This document shows, in pieces, positions 7,476 to 17,816 of a stretch of DNA of 64,000 bases; position 1 is the first letter of the stretch; every line of letters starts with the position of its first letter. The stretch comes from Spelaeicoccus albus. Lineage in GTDB: Bacteria > Actinomycetota > Actinomycetes > Actinomycetales > Brevibacteriaceae. Below the pieces are notes generated by a model that was not told the DNA's origin, did not search any database, and saw only the letters and a list, made by a program, of their open reading frames with translations. The stretch covers positions 3,544,518-3,608,517 of the forward strand of contig NZ_JACBZP010000001.1 of assembly GCF_013409065.1 (NCBI RefSeq), written 5' to 3'. The position numbers and the translations under genes are program-made.

Positions 7476-8569
7476 GCCACTCCTCCGGCTTCCGCCGCTT
7501 CGACTACCAGGTCCGCCAGCCGCTGTGCGCCGTCGCGCACGCCCAGCCTCTCGGCGCCGGCCGACATCGCGGCAAGCCTGTCCGGATCGAGCGTCAGTTC
7601 CCGCACCGGTCCGGTCACGGTCTCGGCGGTGAAGTCCGAATCCGCGTACACGATCGCTGCGGCCGCGTCGACCGCCGGCTGTGCGTTCAACAGTTGTTCG
7701 CCGTTGCCGATGGGCAAGGGGACGTACACGGCCGGCAGTCCCACCGCCGTGACTTCGCTGACGGTTCCGGCTCCGGCCCGGCACACTATCAAGTCTGCCA
7801 CGGCGTAGGCGTTCTCCATGCCGTCGACGTAGTCCACCAGATGATAGTTCGGCAGGTCGACGAGTTCGGCGATGGTGTCGGTCTTACCGCTGCCGGCGAC
7901 GTGAAGAACTTGGATGCCGGCGTCGCTGAGCCCGCGCGCGCCGTCCGCAAACGACGTATTGAGCCGCATGGCGCCCAGCGATCCGCCCGTGACGAGCAAT
8001 GTGGGCATTTCCGGTGCGAGACCGAGCCGGGCGGCGGCTTGCGGCCGTGCGGCGCGCCTGTCGAGCTCGGCGATGCCCTCGCGCATGGGCATCCCGACGA
8101 CCGCCGCGCCGCGCAGCGCAGTGCCGGGGAAGGCGGTGGCTACGCGGGTCGCGAACCGGGAGCCGATCCGGTTGGCGATGCCGGGCTTCGAATTGGCCTC
8201 GTGCACAACTATCGGCACCCCGCGCCGCCGGGCGGCCAGATAGGCCGGGGTGGCGACGTATCCGCCGACGCCGACGACGACGTCCGCCTCCAATTCGTCA
8301 ATTGCCTTGCCGGCCGATTTGATGGCGGCCCGCAATCGGACCGGCAGTTTGAGCATGTCCGGCGACGGCTTGCGCGGCAGCGGGACGCGCGGGATCGTGT
8401 GCAACCGGTAGCCGGCGGCGGGCACGAGCCGTGCCTCCAAGCCGGCGGCAGTCCCGAGGACGACGATCTCGGTGTCGGCGTCACGGCGCATCAGGGCATC
8501 GGCCAACGCCAACAGCGGTGACACGTGCCCGGCCGTGCCTCCGCCGGCCAGCACTACTCGTAGACCCAT
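7472..8569 (-). CDS. murG: Lipid II synthase (UDP-GlcNAc transferase MurG)
   Basis: Peripheral membrane glycosyltransferase that adds GlcNAc to lipid I to make lipid II. 365 aa. N-terminal donor/acceptor loop GGGTAGHV (9-16), VGVGGYV loop, central VTGGSLGA and C-terminal CRAGAGTVSE motif. The start ATG shares one base with the ftsW stop (TAATG) and its stop overlaps murC, so ftsW-murG-murC are translationally coupled. Confidence 0.96.
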   Translation of the reverse strand: MGLRVVLAGGGTAGHVSPLLALADALMRRDADTEIVVLGTAAGLEARLVPAAGYRLHTIPRVPLPRKPSPDMLKLPVRLRAAIKSAGKAIDELEADVVVGVGGYVATPAYLAARRRGVPIVVHEANSKPGIANRIGSRFATRVATAFPGTALRGAAVVGMPMREGIAELDRRAARPQAAARLGLAPEMPTLLVTGGSLGAMRLNTSFADGARGLSDAGIQVLHVAGSGKTDTIAELVDLPNYHLVDYVDGMENAYAVADLIVCRAGAGTVSEVTAVGLPAVYVPLPIGNGEQLLNAQPAVDAAAAIVYADSDFTAETVTGPVRELTLDPDRLAAMSAGAERLGVRDGAQRLADLVVEAAEAGGVA

Positions 8570-9840
8570 TACCGTCCGTTCCGTCCATTCGTGCGAGGCC
8601 GCGCCAACACGGCAAGCGAGCCGCGAATGCGCTTATTGCGTCTGGACATCGCCGCGGCGGCGCCGGGTTCGTTGCGCGCAAACGACAAGACGATGCCCAG
8701 CCCGAGCAGCGTCGTCAACAACGCCGAACCGCCGGACGACACGAGCGGCAGCGGGACGCCGACGACCGGCAGCAGGCCGAGAACGACGGCAATGTTCAAG
8801 ATGGCTTGGCCGAGGATCCATGCGAACACGCCGCTCGTCACGATTTTCACGCACATGTCCGGCGTCCGTTTGATCACGCGCAACAACCCGATGGCCAGCA
8901 AGGCGAAGACGATGAGAAGACCGATGGTGCCGGGCAGACCGAGTTCTTCGCCGATGATTGCATAGATGAAGTCGTTGTGCGCTTCGGGCAGATAGTCCCA
9001 TTTCTGCCGGCTCGCTCCGAGCCCCTCGCCCCAGAAGCCGCCCGATGCGAGCGCCCAGAGACCGTGCGTCGATTGATAGCTGCCGCCGAGCGGGTCGGAG
9101 GTGCCGCCGCCGGACAGCCAGTTCGTGGCGCGCGCCATTCTGTTCGGGCTGGACACGAGCATGGCGCCGGCGATGATGGCCAGGCCGATCCCGGCGACGC
9201 CGAACATTCGCAGCGGCACGCCGGCCGCGTAGAGGGCGCCGAGCACCAGCACCATGAAGATCATGCCCGTCCCGAGGTCGCCGCTGAGCAGAATCAAGCC
9301 CAGCAGGATCGCCACGACCGGGACGACGGGGATGAAGACATGGCGCCATTGGCCGAGAAGTTTGTGCTTGGCGCCCAGCACGACGCCGAGCCACAACACG
9401 AGGGCGACTTTGCCGGCTTCCGACGGCTGTGCCGTGAACGAACCGATGTGGATCCACGCGTTGTTGCCGTTCTCGCTGATCCCGACTCCCGGCACGAACG
9501 GCAGGAGCTGAGCGACCACGGCAAGGGCTATCAGCCCCCAGGACATCTTCTTCCAGACGGAAAGCGGCACGTGCGAGGCCACGATCATCAGGACGACGCC
9601 GACGGCCGCGAAGATCGCCTGCCGGTCAAAGACCGAATACGACGATCCCTGGCCGCCGTCATAGGAATCCACCGATGACGAGGACAACACCATCACGAGT
9701 CCGAAGACCGTCAGGGCAACGGTGCTGCCGATGATCAGGTAATAGCTCGTCGTCGGCGCGTGGAACCAGTCGGCCAGCCCGGATCGACGGCGACCGTCGC
9801 CTTGCCGTCCGGGCTTTTGCCGGGGCGCGATATCGACCAT
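8569..9840 (-). CDS. ftsW: Septal peptidoglycan polymerase FtsW (SEDS)
   Basis: Polytopic SEDS glycosyltransferase that polymerises lipid II at the septum with FtsI. 423 aa with about ten hydrophobic segments. Signatures include the extracellular SFTAQPSEAGK and GDLGTGMIF blocks and LPEAHNDFIYAIIGEELG, all typical of FtsW/RodA. The ATG at 9840 lies one base after the murD stop. GTG codons up to ten residues earlier are possible. Confidence 0.95.
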   Translation of the reverse strand: MVDIAPRQKPGRQGDGRRRSGLADWFHAPTTSYYLIIGSTVALTVFGLVMVLSSSSVDSYDGGQGSSYSVFDRQAIFAAVGVVLMIVASHVPLSVWKKMSWGLIALAVVAQLLPFVPGVGISENGNNAWIHIGSFTAQPSEAGKVALVLWLGVVLGAKHKLLGQWRHVFIPVVPVVAILLGLILLSGDLGTGMIFMVLVLGALYAAGVPLRMFGVAGIGLAIIAGAMLVSSPNRMARATNWLSGGGTSDPLGGSYQSTHGLWALASGGFWGEGLGASRQKWDYLPEAHNDFIYAIIGEELGLPGTIGLLIVFALLAIGLLRVIKRTPDMCVKIVTSGVFAWILGQAILNIAVVLGLLPVVGVPLPLVSSGGSALLTTLLGLGIVLSFARNEPGAAAAMSRRNKRIRGSLAVLARPRTNGRNGR

Positions 9841-9841
9841 G

Positions 9842-11350
9842 TCAGGCACCACCGAGGGCGAATCGCGCAAACAGATCGCCGCGCTCGGCGTACGACGGGA
9901 ACTGGTCCATCGATGCGGCAGCGGGCGCCAAGAGGACGACGTCGCCGGGTTCGGCGGCTTCCGATGCCGACGCGACTGCTTGACGCATCACCGACTCCCC
10001 TCGCTCAAGTCCATCCTTTCCAGTCTCCCGGTTTTCAACGGCGATTACCGGTACCTGCGGCGCGTGTCGTGCCAACGCCGCCTTCAGCTCCGAGCTGTCG
10101 GTGCCGATCACCACCACCGCGCGTAACCGGCCGGCGCATGAGGTGACGAGATCGTCGTACGCTGCGCCCTTGGCGAGCCCGCCGGCGATCCACACTATCG
10201 AGTCAAATGCCGACAGCGCGGCCGCGGCCGCGTGCGGATTCGTTGCTTTCGAATCGTCGATCCAGCGCACGCCGCCCACGGTCGTCACGGTGTGGATGCG
10301 ATGGGCTCCCGGCGTCGCCTCGGCCAGCGCTGCGGCGACCGCGTCGGGCCGGACGCCATAGGCGCGGGCAAGCGCGGCGGCGGCCAACACGTTGAACACT
10401 TGATGATCCGGCGGCGGTGAATCGGCCGGAAGGCCGGAGGCCGTCGAGACGTCGGCGAGCTCCGCCAGCCCGGCGGCGGCCGCATACCGGTTCGGTACGA
10501 ACGCCCTGTCGCACAGGACGCCGTCGACGACGCCGAATTCCGACGGGCCCGGCACGCCGAGGCCGACCCCGATGGCGCGGGCGCCCTCGGCCACGTCCGC
10601 CTCTTCGACCATGCGCCGGGTGACGTCGTCCGCCGTGTTGTAGATGCAGGCCCGTTCGGTGCGGGCATAGATCCGCGCCTTGTCGGCGACGTAAGCGTCC
10701 ATGGATCCGTGCCAGTCGAGGTGGTCCGGTGCCACGTTGAGGCACGCGGCGGCCATTGGCTCCATGGTGAGGGTGCGATGCAGCTGGAAACTGGACAGTT
10801 CGACAACCAGCACGTCCGGCGCGTCGTCGAGTACCGCTTCGACAAGTGATCTGCCGACGTTGCCGGCCGCGACGGCGTGCACGCCGCCGGCGTTCAAGAT
10901 GGCGGTGCACAGCGTATTGACGGTGGTCTTGCCGTTGGTGCCCGTGACCGCCAGCCAGGGCGCGCTGGAGTCGTCGCGGATGCGCCAGGCGATCTCGACT
11001 TCGCCCCACACCGGCACCCCGGCGTCCGCGGCCGCCTGCAGCAGCGGACGCGAAGGACGCATGCCGGCGGTCGGGACCACCAGGTCCACGCCGGTCAGGT
11101 CGACGTCGTCCGGGCCGAGATCCGCGCCCAGACGCAGGTCCGCGTCCCACACCTCGAGCAGCTGCACGCGCTCGTCCAGGCGATCGGCCGGGCGAGCGTC
11201 GGAGGCGATGACCGACGCGCCCCGCTCGGCCAGGTGCAGCGCGACCGGGAGCCCTTGAACGCCGAGGCCGGCCACGACGACGGTGAGGCCGGACAGGTCG
11301 CTGCCGGGACCCGTGATGCGCTCGGCCGGCGTCAAAGTCCGACTACCCAT
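9842..11350 (-). CDS. murD: UDP-N-acetylmuramoyl-L-alanine--D-glutamate ligase
   Basis: Cytoplasmic ATP-dependent ligase adding D-Glu to UDP-MurNAc-L-Ala. About 502 aa. N-terminal Rossmann-like segment [17 protein letters not shown] loop GTNGKTT (137-143), [12 protein letters not shown] and the C-terminal [17 protein letters not shown] block. The ATG at 11,350 overlaps mraY by 19 bp. A TTG overlapping the mraY stop (TTGA) is a real alternative giving a protein five residues shorter. Confidence 0.95.
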   Translation of the reverse strand: MGSRTLTPAERITGPGSDLSGLTVVVAGLGVQGLPVALHLAERGASVIASDARPADRLDERVQLLEVWDADLRLGADLGPDDVDLTGVDLVVPTAGMRPSRPLLQAAADAGVPVWGEVEIAWRIRDDSSAPWLAVTGTNGKTTVNTLCTAILNAGGVHAVAAGNVGRSLVEAVLDDAPDVLVVELSSFQLHRTLTMEPMAAACLNVAPDHLDWHGSMDAYVADKARIYARTERACIYNTADDVTRRMVEEADVAEGARAIGVGLGVPGPSEFGVVDGVLCDRAFVPNRYAAAAGLAELADVSTASGLPADSPPPDHQVFNVLAAAALARAYGVRPDAVAAALAEATPGAHRIHTVTTVGGVRWIDDSKATNPHAAAAALSAFDSIVWIAGGLAKGAAYDDLVTSCAGRLRAVVVIGTDSSELKAALARHAPQVPVIAVENRETGKDGLERGESVMRQAVASASEAAEPGDVVLLAPAAASMDQFPSYAERGDLFARFALGGA

Positions 11351-12417
11351 TCGGCGTAGAACATGCCGAGGCCGAGCGCCACGAAGAGGCCGCAAATGAT
11401 CCAAAAGCGCACAACGATAGTCACTTCGGCCCAGCCCTTGAGCTCGAAGTGATGTTGCAGCGGTGCCATCAAGAACACCCGTTTACCCGTCATCTTGAAC
11501 GAGCCGACTTGGATGATCACGCTGAGTGTGATCACGACGAACAGTCCGCCCAGCACGATGAGCAGCAGCTCGGTGCGGCTGAGGATCGCCAGTCCGGCAA
11601 GCGTGCCGCCGAGCGCCAGCGAACCGGTGTCGCCCATGAAGATCTTGGCCGGCGACGTGTTCCACCAGAGGAAGCCGAACGCCGCGCCCATGACGGCTGC
11701 CGCGACGAGAGCCAGATCCCGCGGATCGCGCACTTCGTAGCATTTCTGCCCGGCGTGGGCGATCAGCTGGCACGACTGGTTCGACTGCCAGGTGCCGATG
11801 AGCACGTACGCCCCCAGCACCATCACGGTGGCGCCGGTGGCCAGGCCGTCGAGACCGTCGGTCAGATTCACCCCGTTGCTCACGGCCGTCACTATCAAGT
11901 TGGCCCAGATCACGAAGAGGATCAGGCCGACTATTGCGCCGGCGAACCCGAGGTCGATGGGAGTGTCGCGGATGAAGGAGATTTTTTCGGAGGCCGGTCG
12001 GCGGAACGCGGAGTTCGGGAACTGCAGCGCCAGCACGGCAAAGGTGATGCCCACGACCGCTTGGCCGATCAGTTTGGGCACCGAGCGCAGGCCGAGGCTA
12101 CGCTGTTTGGAGATCTTGATGAAGTCGTCGAGGAAGCCGACGAATCCGAGGCCGGCCATCAGGAACAGCACGAGGAAGCCGGACGCCGTCGGGGCCGACC
12201 AGGTGGTGAGATGGGCGATGAAATACGCCACCAGGGTGGCCAGGATGATGACGACGCCGCCCATGGTCGGCGTGCCCCGTTTCGTGTGGTGCGAAGTCGG
12301 ACCGTCGTCGCGGATGAACTGTCCGTAGCCGCGCCGCACGAGGAACCGAATATAAAACGGCGTGCCGACCAGCGAGAACAGCAGCCCGAGGGCCGCCGCG
12401 ATCAGGACGGCGATCAC
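11332..12417 (-). CDS. mraY: Phospho-MurNAc-pentapeptide translocase
   Basis: Integral membrane transferase that moves phospho-MurNAc-pentapeptide onto undecaprenyl phosphate, forming lipid I. 361 aa with ten hydrophobic helices. Diagnostic blocks: [19 protein letters not shown] after the first helix, the LDDFIKISK catalytic Asp pair, [13 protein letters not shown], and the C-terminal [12 protein letters not shown]. It overlaps the murF stop by 4 bp (ATGA). Confidence 0.97.
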   Translation of the reverse strand: MIAVLIAAALGLLFSLVGTPFYIRFLVRRGYGQFIRDDGPTSHHTKRGTPTMGGVVIILATLVAYFIAHLTTWSAPTASGFLVLFLMAGLGFVGFLDDFIKISKQRSLGLRSVPKLIGQAVVGITFAVLALQFPNSAFRRPASEKISFIRDTPIDLGFAGAIVGLILFVIWANLIVTAVSNGVNLTDGLDGLATGATVMVLGAYVLIGTWQSNQSCQLIAHAGQKCYEVRDPRDLALVAAAVMGAAFGFLWWNTSPAKIFMGDTGSLALGGTLAGLAILSRTELLLIVLGGLFVVITLSVIIQVGSFKMTGKRVFLMAPLQHHFELKGWAEVTIVVRFWIICGLFVALGLGMFYAEWVVGL

Positions 12418-13862
12418 GAAACCACGCCTGCGATCTCATCGCCCAGATAGCGAAGGCCGGCGTCGCGCGACGATTTGAACAGCACCAGGTCGCCGGGGCG
12501 CAGTCCTTCTTCCAAGAGTGCGTGGGCCGATTCGATATCGGGCACCCACGCTGCTTCGTCGCCCCACGAGCCTTCGTGAGCGGCAGCCTGGTAGATGGCG
12601 CGCGCGCCCTCGCCGACGGCGATGAGCTTGGAGATGTTGAGCCGGACGACGAGCCGTCCGATGGAGTCGTGCGCCGCGACCGAGTCGTCGCCCAGTTCGA
12701 GCATCTCCCCCAGCACGGCCCAGGTGCGGCGCGCCGGCGTCTCGTCGTCGCCGCGGCCCATGACGGCAAGAGTCTTCAAGGCGGCGCGCATCGATTCGGG
12801 GTTGGCGTTGTACGCGTCATTGAGCACCGAGTATCCGCCCGGGGCGTCGATGAGTTCCATCCGCCAGCGGCTTGCCGCGGACGCCGTGGACAGCACCACG
12901 GGGATCGATTTGGGCTCGATTCCGAATTTCCAGGCGATGGCAGCGGCGGCCAGCGCATTGGGTACGTGGTGTTCGCCCAGCAACGACAGCGTGACGGGGA
13001 CCGATTCTTCGCCGGGCAACGTCAAGTCGAACGAGCTGCGGCCGTTCGCGTCGGTGGCGATGGACGAGCCGGTCACCGTCGGACCGGTGGCCACTGCTTT
13101 GTCGTCGCTGGTGAACCAGACTATCGACACGCCTTCCCGGGCACGCGAGGCCATGGCCCGCACGCGGTCGTCGTCGTAGTTCAAGATGGCCGTGCCGCCC
13201 GGCTCGAGCGCATCGACGAGCTCGCCCTTGGTGGCGGCAATGGCCTCGGGGCCGCCGAAGACGCCGCTGTGGGCCGAGCCGACGTTCAGCACCACCGAGA
13301 TGTCCGGGCGCATGTAGTCGGTGAGGTACTTGAGGTTGCCGCGGTGCCGGGCGCCCATTTCCAGCACCAGGAAGCGGGTGCCGGTATCGGCTCGGAGCGC
13401 CGTGAGCGGTGCGCCGACCTCGCCGTTGTACGAGTTGTAGGGGGCGATCGTCTCTCCGCTGCCGGCCAGCAGGCTTGCGGTCAGATCCTTCACGGTCGTC
13501 TTGCCGGCCGAACCGGTGATTGCCACGACCTGCAGATCGCCCTCGGAGCGCAGCGACGTGAGGTTGAGCTGGGCCAAAGCGGCAAGGCCGACTGTTGCGT
13601 CGTCCACGACGATCATGGGGATGCGCCCGGCCGGGCCGGACACCTCGTGCTCGCCGATCACGAGCGCGGCACCGGCATCGATTGCGGAGATTGCGAAATC
13701 GTGACCGTCCAGGCTTTCGCCGCGGCGGGCCACGAATATCGACCCCTCGGTGATTTCTCGTGAATCGGTCACGACGGGTCCGCCTACGCGCATTTCCGGT
13801 TCGACGGCGACCATCGTTCCGTCCAGTGCGGTGGATATCTCGACTACTGAAAATTCCTTCAT
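12414..13862 (-). CDS. murF: UDP-MurNAc-tripeptide--D-Ala-D-Ala ligase
   Basis: Cytoplasmic ATP-dependent ligase completing the pentapeptide. 482 aa. Early [15 protein letters not shown] block, ATP loop [11 protein letters not shown] (116-126), [20 protein letters not shown] and [13 protein letters not shown]. It begins 15 bp after the murE stop and overlaps mraY at its own end. Confidence 0.96.
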   Translation of the reverse strand: MKEFSVVEISTALDGTMVAVEPEMRVGGPVVTDSREITEGSIFVARRGESLDGHDFAISAIDAGAALVIGEHEVSGPAGRIPMIVVDDATVGLAALAQLNLTSLRSEGDLQVVAITGSAGKTTVKDLTASLLAGSGETIAPYNSYNGEVGAPLTALRADTGTRFLVLEMGARHRGNLKYLTDYMRPDISVVLNVGSAHSGVFGGPEAIAATKGELVDALEPGGTAILNYDDDRVRAMASRAREGVSIVWFTSDDKAVATGPTVTGSSIATDANGRSSFDLTLPGEESVPVTLSLLGEHHVPNALAAAAIAWKFGIEPKSIPVVLSTASAASRWRMELIDAPGGYSVLNDAYNANPESMRAALKTLAVMGRGDDETPARRTWAVLGEMLELGDDSVAAHDSIGRLVVRLNISKLIAVGEGARAIYQAAAHEGSWGDEAAWVPDIESAHALLEEGLRPGDLVLFKSSRDAGLRYLGDEIAGVVS

Positions 13863-13876
13863 CTCGTTAAGGAACT

Positions 13877-15433
13877 CTACCTGTCGGGCCGGTCGGTGCC
13901 GGGCAACGCGGCCAAGGCGCGGCGAACTTCTTCGCGGTCGTCGAACGGGTGCACAGTGTCTCCGATCTGCTGTCCGGGTTCGTGGCCCTTGCCGGCGACC
14001 AGCACGACGTCCCGAGCTCCCGCAAGCCCGACAGCCCGCGCGATTGCTGACTTCCGGCCGGCCACTTCGATGATCTGCGTGCCCGGATGCTGCGCGAGCG
14101 CGTCGTCCGCGCCGGCGCGGATTTCAGCGCGAATGGCCGCCGGATCCTCGCTGCGCGGATTGTCGTCGGTGATAATCGCCACATCGGCGCCGAGCACTGC
14201 CGACTTGCCCATATCGCGGCGCTTGGCGCGATCCCGGTCTCCCCCGGCGCCGAATACGGCTATCAGCCGACTGCCGTCGGACCCGAGCGACTCTTGTTCG
14301 GCGCGGAGGGCACCGAGGGCCCGCGCAATCGACTCGGGCGTGTGGGCAAAGTCGACGACGACGCGCGGATTGGCGTCCGAGACGATCTCCATCCTGCCCG
14401 GCACCGCCACTTGCGGAGTCAGCTCGGCCAGCGTGGTCCGGCTCACGCCGCCCTCGAGCAGCATGACGAGGGCCAGCGCCGTGTTCGTCACGTTGAAGTC
14501 GCCGGCGATGGGCGACGACGTGCGCATGCGCTCGCCTCCGCGGTGCACAAGCGTGAATCGGGGCCCGTCGACCTCCTCGATCCAGTAGTCCACGTCACCA
14601 CCGGGCCGCGGAGTCGATGAAATCGTGACAACCGGAAGTGTCGTCTCGCGCGCCAACCGGGCGCCCCACGCGTCGTCCACGACAATGGCGCCGCGGCCGG
14701 CTCGAACCGGATCGAAGAGAAGGGCCTTGGCCTGGAAGTAGTCCTCCATGGTGTCGTGGAAGTCCAGGTGATCTTGACTCAAGTTGGTGAATCCGACGAC
14801 GTCGAACCGGGCACCGTCGACTCGATGCAGCGCCAGCGCGTGCGAGGAGACCTCCATGCTGCAGGCGCTGACCCCGGACGCGCGCATTTCGGCGAGCAGC
14901 CGGTGCAGATCCGGTGATTCGGGCGTCGTCCGGGCGCTTGCCACGGCTTTGCCGGCAATGCGGGTTTCAATGGTGCCGATCAGGCCGGTGCGATATCCGA
15001 CGTCGCGCAGCAGCGCGTCAAGAATGTAGGTGGACGTCGTCTTGCCGTTGGTGCCCGTCACGCCGAACAGGATTGGAGCGGATCCGGCGGTGCCGTAGAT
15101 TGACGCGCTCAGCTCGCCCAAAATCGCCCGCGGGTTGTCCGAGATCACTATCGGCACTGAGGCCGGCCCGATCCGATCCACTCCGTCCGGATCGGTCAGG
15201 ATGGCCGCCGCTCCGGCTTCCAGAGCCGAGCCGGCGAAATCGGCTCCGTGCACGTTGAAGCCCGGAAGCGCCGCATACAGGTCGCCGGGGCGAACGCGGC
15301 GCGAGTCGAGGGTGGCGCCGGTGACCGCGACGTCGTCCGGCCCGGTCACGCGCACGTCGCGCCCTTGCGGGTTCATTCCCGGATCAGCGGGGGTCACGCC
15401 TCGTACGAGGTCGGCCACGGTGATGCCGGGCAC
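13877..15433 (-). CDS. murE: UDP-MurNAc-tripeptide synthetase, meso-DAP type
   Basis: Cytoplasmic ligase adding the third stem residue. 518 aa from GTG 15,433, which shares one base with the ftsI stop (TAGTG) and is preceded by an AGGGGGAA ribosome-binding site; a longer reading would lie inside ftsI. ATP loop GTNGKTT (127-133). The specificity motif is DNPR (424-427), the form linked to meso-diaminopimelate rather than lysine. This is the best sequence evidence for a DAP-type peptidoglycan in this organism. Confidence 0.95.
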   Translation of the reverse strand: MPGITVADLVRGVTPADPGMNPQGRDVRVTGPDDVAVTGATLDSRRVRPGDLYAALPGFNVHGADFAGSALEAGAAAILTDPDGVDRIGPASVPIVISDNPRAILGELSASIYGTAGSAPILFGVTGTNGKTTSTYILDALLRDVGYRTGLIGTIETRIAGKAVASARTTPESPDLHRLLAEMRASGVSACSMEVSSHALALHRVDGARFDVVGFTNLSQDHLDFHDTMEDYFQAKALLFDPVRAGRGAIVVDDAWGARLARETTLPVVTISSTPRPGGDVDYWIEEVDGPRFTLVHRGGERMRTSSPIAGDFNVTNTALALVMLLEGGVSRTTLAELTPQVAVPGRMEIVSDANPRVVVDFAHTPESIARALGALRAEQESLGSDGSRLIAVFGAGGDRDRAKRRDMGKSAVLGADVAIITDDNPRSEDPAAIRAEIRAGADDALAQHPGTQIIEVAGRKSAIARAVGLAGARDVVLVAGKGHEPGQQIGDTVHPFDDREEVRRALAALPGTDRPDR

Positions 15434-17205
15434 TAGTCGTTCCCCCTCTCCCAGGTCTCGGGGTACGGCTTCACCTTCGTCTTGGCCGGCGGAATCTTGC
15501 ATTGGCCCAAGGCGAACGACATGGTCTTGGCGAACACGGGGCCGGCAGTCGGGCCGCCGTAGATGTTGTTCTTGGGTCGTTGCAGGGTCACGGCAACGAC
15601 GAGTTGTGGATTGTTGGCCGGCGCCATGCCGATGAACGACGCAGTGTAGCCGTCATAGCCGTTGCCGTTCTCGGCCGGCGCCTGGGCCGTGCCGGTCTTG
15701 CCCGCCACCTGGTAGCCGGGTACTTGTGCGGCAGTGCCGGTGCCGTCTTGGACGACGCCGGCCATCATGCGGATGACCTTCTTGGCATTGCTCGAACTGA
15801 TGGCCCGCGTGGCCGGCGCCGGCGTGTTCTCGGTCGTCGTGCCGTCCGGGGCCGTGGTGGACTGCAGGAGCCGGGGCTGGGCGCGGACGCCGTCGTTGGC
15901 AAGCGTGGCGAACGCGGACGCCGTCTGCACGCTGGTGGCGGCCAGGCCCTGCCCGAACAGGACTGCGTACTGGGTACGCCCGTCCCACTGATTTGCCTTG
16001 TGCAAGATGCCGCTGCTGGTTCCGGGGAATTGGATCCCCGTCGATTGTCCGATGCCGAACTTCCTCAGGTAGTCGTATCGCTGCTTCTTCGTCAGCCTCG
16101 ATCCGGCTTTGACGACGCCGATATTGGACGACTTCGCCAAGATTCCGGCAAACGTCAGCTGTTCGGTCCCGTGCTGTTCGGCGTCCTTGAACTTCTCGCC
16201 GTTCGGCGTCGTGTACAGGCCGGGAATGGTGAAGTGCGTGTACGGCGTGACCTTGTGTTCTTGCAGCAGACCGGCCGCCGTGATGACCTTTGCCACGGAT
16301 CCGGGTTCGAAGACGTCGGACAGCGCCCGCGATCCGCGAGCATTGGCCGGCGAGGCGCCCGGATTGTTCGGGTCGACGCCGGGCGAATCGGCCAATGCCA
16401 AGATCTCGCCGGTCGGACGCATGACGACGACGGTGCCCCATTCGGCGTCCATCTTTTTCACTTGCGCCGCGATCTGCTGCTGGGCGAAGTATTGAATGTC
16501 CGAGTTGATGGTGAGATTCAGCGAGGTGCCGTCGACCGGCTGCTTGGTGTTCTGCTCGCCGAGCGGGATGACGGAACCGTCGCGGCCGCGCTCGTACTGT
16601 TTGAAGCCGTTCTTCCCGGACAGCAGTTTGTTGTATTCGAGTTCCATCCCGGCCAGCGGGGTGCCGTCGCTGCCGACGAAGCCGACGAGGTTGCCGGCAA
16701 CGGCGCCGTCCGGATACGACCGCCGGTAATGCGGCTCGGCGGCGATCCCCGGGATGCCGAGGTCTTGGACGCGCCGCCAGGCTTCGGTCGACAATCCCTT
16801 GACGATGACGTTCCAGCGGCGGTCGCCCTGCAGGCTCGGCAGGATAGCCGCCTTCGTCGTGTGCAGGGCCTTGGCGATATCGGCGGCCGCGCCCTCGGCC
16901 CCGACCTTCTTGTCGCCTTTGTAATATTCGCCGACCTGCGTCTGGTCGACAACCAGCGTGTAGCGAGTCACGTTCTGTGCCAGCGCCGTGCCGTCCGAGG
17001 TCAAGATGTCGCCGCGGCCGGCGTGCAGCGTTTGGGTGCTCAACCGTTGTTTGAGGGCCGCAGCGGCAAGCGTCGGCGCGTCGAGGCCTTGGATCTGCAC
17101 GATCCGGCCGGCAAGGACCAGCATGACCACCAGCACCACCGCCAACGCCCACTTCATGCGGAGGTTGGCCCGTCCCACTCGGATGCGTGTGCGGCGCTTA
17201 CTCAT
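15433..17205 (-). CDS. ftsI: Septal transpeptidase FtsI (class B PBP3/PBPB)
   Basis: Class B penicillin-binding protein that cross-links septal peptidoglycan; partner of FtsW. 590 aa. Short basic cytoplasmic tail, one membrane helix (about 19-35), PBP dimerisation domain, then the transpeptidase domain with SVAK (nucleophile Ser303), SSN (359-361) and KTGT (503-506). No PASTA repeats. Its ATG overlaps the ftsL stop by 4 bp. Confidence 0.96.
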   Translation of the reverse strand: MSKRRTRIRVGRANLRMKWALAVVLVVMLVLAGRIVQIQGLDAPTLAAAALKQRLSTQTLHAGRGDILTSDGTALAQNVTRYTLVVDQTQVGEYYKGDKKVGAEGAAADIAKALHTTKAAILPSLQGDRRWNVIVKGLSTEAWRRVQDLGIPGIAAEPHYRRSYPDGAVAGNLVGFVGSDGTPLAGMELEYNKLLSGKNGFKQYERGRDGSVIPLGEQNTKQPVDGTSLNLTINSDIQYFAQQQIAAQVKKMDAEWGTVVVMRPTGEILALADSPGVDPNNPGASPANARGSRALSDVFEPGSVAKVITAAGLLQEHKVTPYTHFTIPGLYTTPNGEKFKDAEQHGTEQLTFAGILAKSSNIGVVKAGSRLTKKQRYDYLRKFGIGQSTGIQFPGTSSGILHKANQWDGRTQYAVLFGQGLAATSVQTASAFATLANDGVRAQPRLLQSTTAPDGTTTENTPAPATRAISSSNAKKVIRMMAGVVQDGTGTAAQVPGYQVAGKTGTAQAPAENGNGYDGYTASFIGMAPANNPQLVVAVTLQRPKNNIYGGPTAGPVFAKTMSFALGQCKIPPAKTKVKPYPETWERGND

Positions 17206-17816
17206 CGATTATGATCCGTCGGTGTCCTTTGTGCGGGTGCTCTCATGGCCGGCTTTTTCGCGGCGTGCTGACCGGCCGAGTCGATCTTATCTTTCTTGGG
17301 GTGCGCTTTCACGCCTCCAATGGGCTTCAGCGTGGTGCCTTGGCGCAAATTGGGCCGCACGGCGTCCCGGCTGTCGGCTCGCGGGCCCGGGATGCGCGTT
17401 GTCGCGCTCTTGGGAAGCACCTGCTTGGTCTTGCCGTTGACGACGCGACCGTCGTCGAGCATCAGGAAGACGGGAGCTCGCTGCGGCACCATGCCGAGTT
17501 GTCCGGCCTCACTGGCCAGATTTTGCGGGCTCTTGCGGTACGAGAGATCCTCGGACAACTCCTGTTTGCGGTCCTGGAGTTGCTGTTGCTTTTGCGTCAG
17601 GCTCGAGATCGTGTAGCTCGCGTGCGACAAGTTGATGTTCACCAGCAGCACGGCGATCAGGCCGAGCGCCAGGACGCCCATGCAGAGTAAGGCGAACGGC
17701 ATTCGCCGTCGGCGCGTCGGAGCGACGACCAGCCGGAGCCTGGGAATCGCCGGCGACACATACCGTGAGACGGGAGCGACATACCGTGAGACTCGGGTTA
17801 GTGCGGGCGCGCTCAT
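17202..17816 (-). CDS. ftsL: FtsL-like divisome protein
   Basis: Small bitopic protein between rsmH and ftsI, the canonical FtsL slot. 204 aa. A basic cytoplasmic stretch with a short repeat (SRYVAP, SRYVSP; residues 10-22) precedes a helix at about 40-60 and a Gln/Lys-rich leucine-zipper-like coiled coil (about 68-92, SSLTQKQQQLQDRKQEL). A basic, Pro-rich C-terminal tail of about 80 residues follows. FtsL sequences are poorly conserved, so the name rests mainly on topology and position. Confidence 0.85.
   Translation of the reverse strand: MSAPALTRVSRYVAPVSRYVSPAIPRLRLVVAPTRRRRMPFALLCMGVLALGLIAVLLVNINLSHASYTISSLTQKQQQLQDRKQELSEDLSYRKSPQNLASEAGQLGMVPQRAPVFLMLDDGRVVNGKTKQVLPKSATTRIPGPRADSRDAVRPNLRQGTTLKPIGGVKAHPKKDKIDSAGQHAAKKPAMRAPAQRTPTDHNR

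Noticed and set aside
15502-17214. 570-codon plus-strand open frame opposite ftsI
   Set aside because: It is antisense to an intact FtsI with all catalytic motifs, has no signature of its own and shows shadow-type composition.
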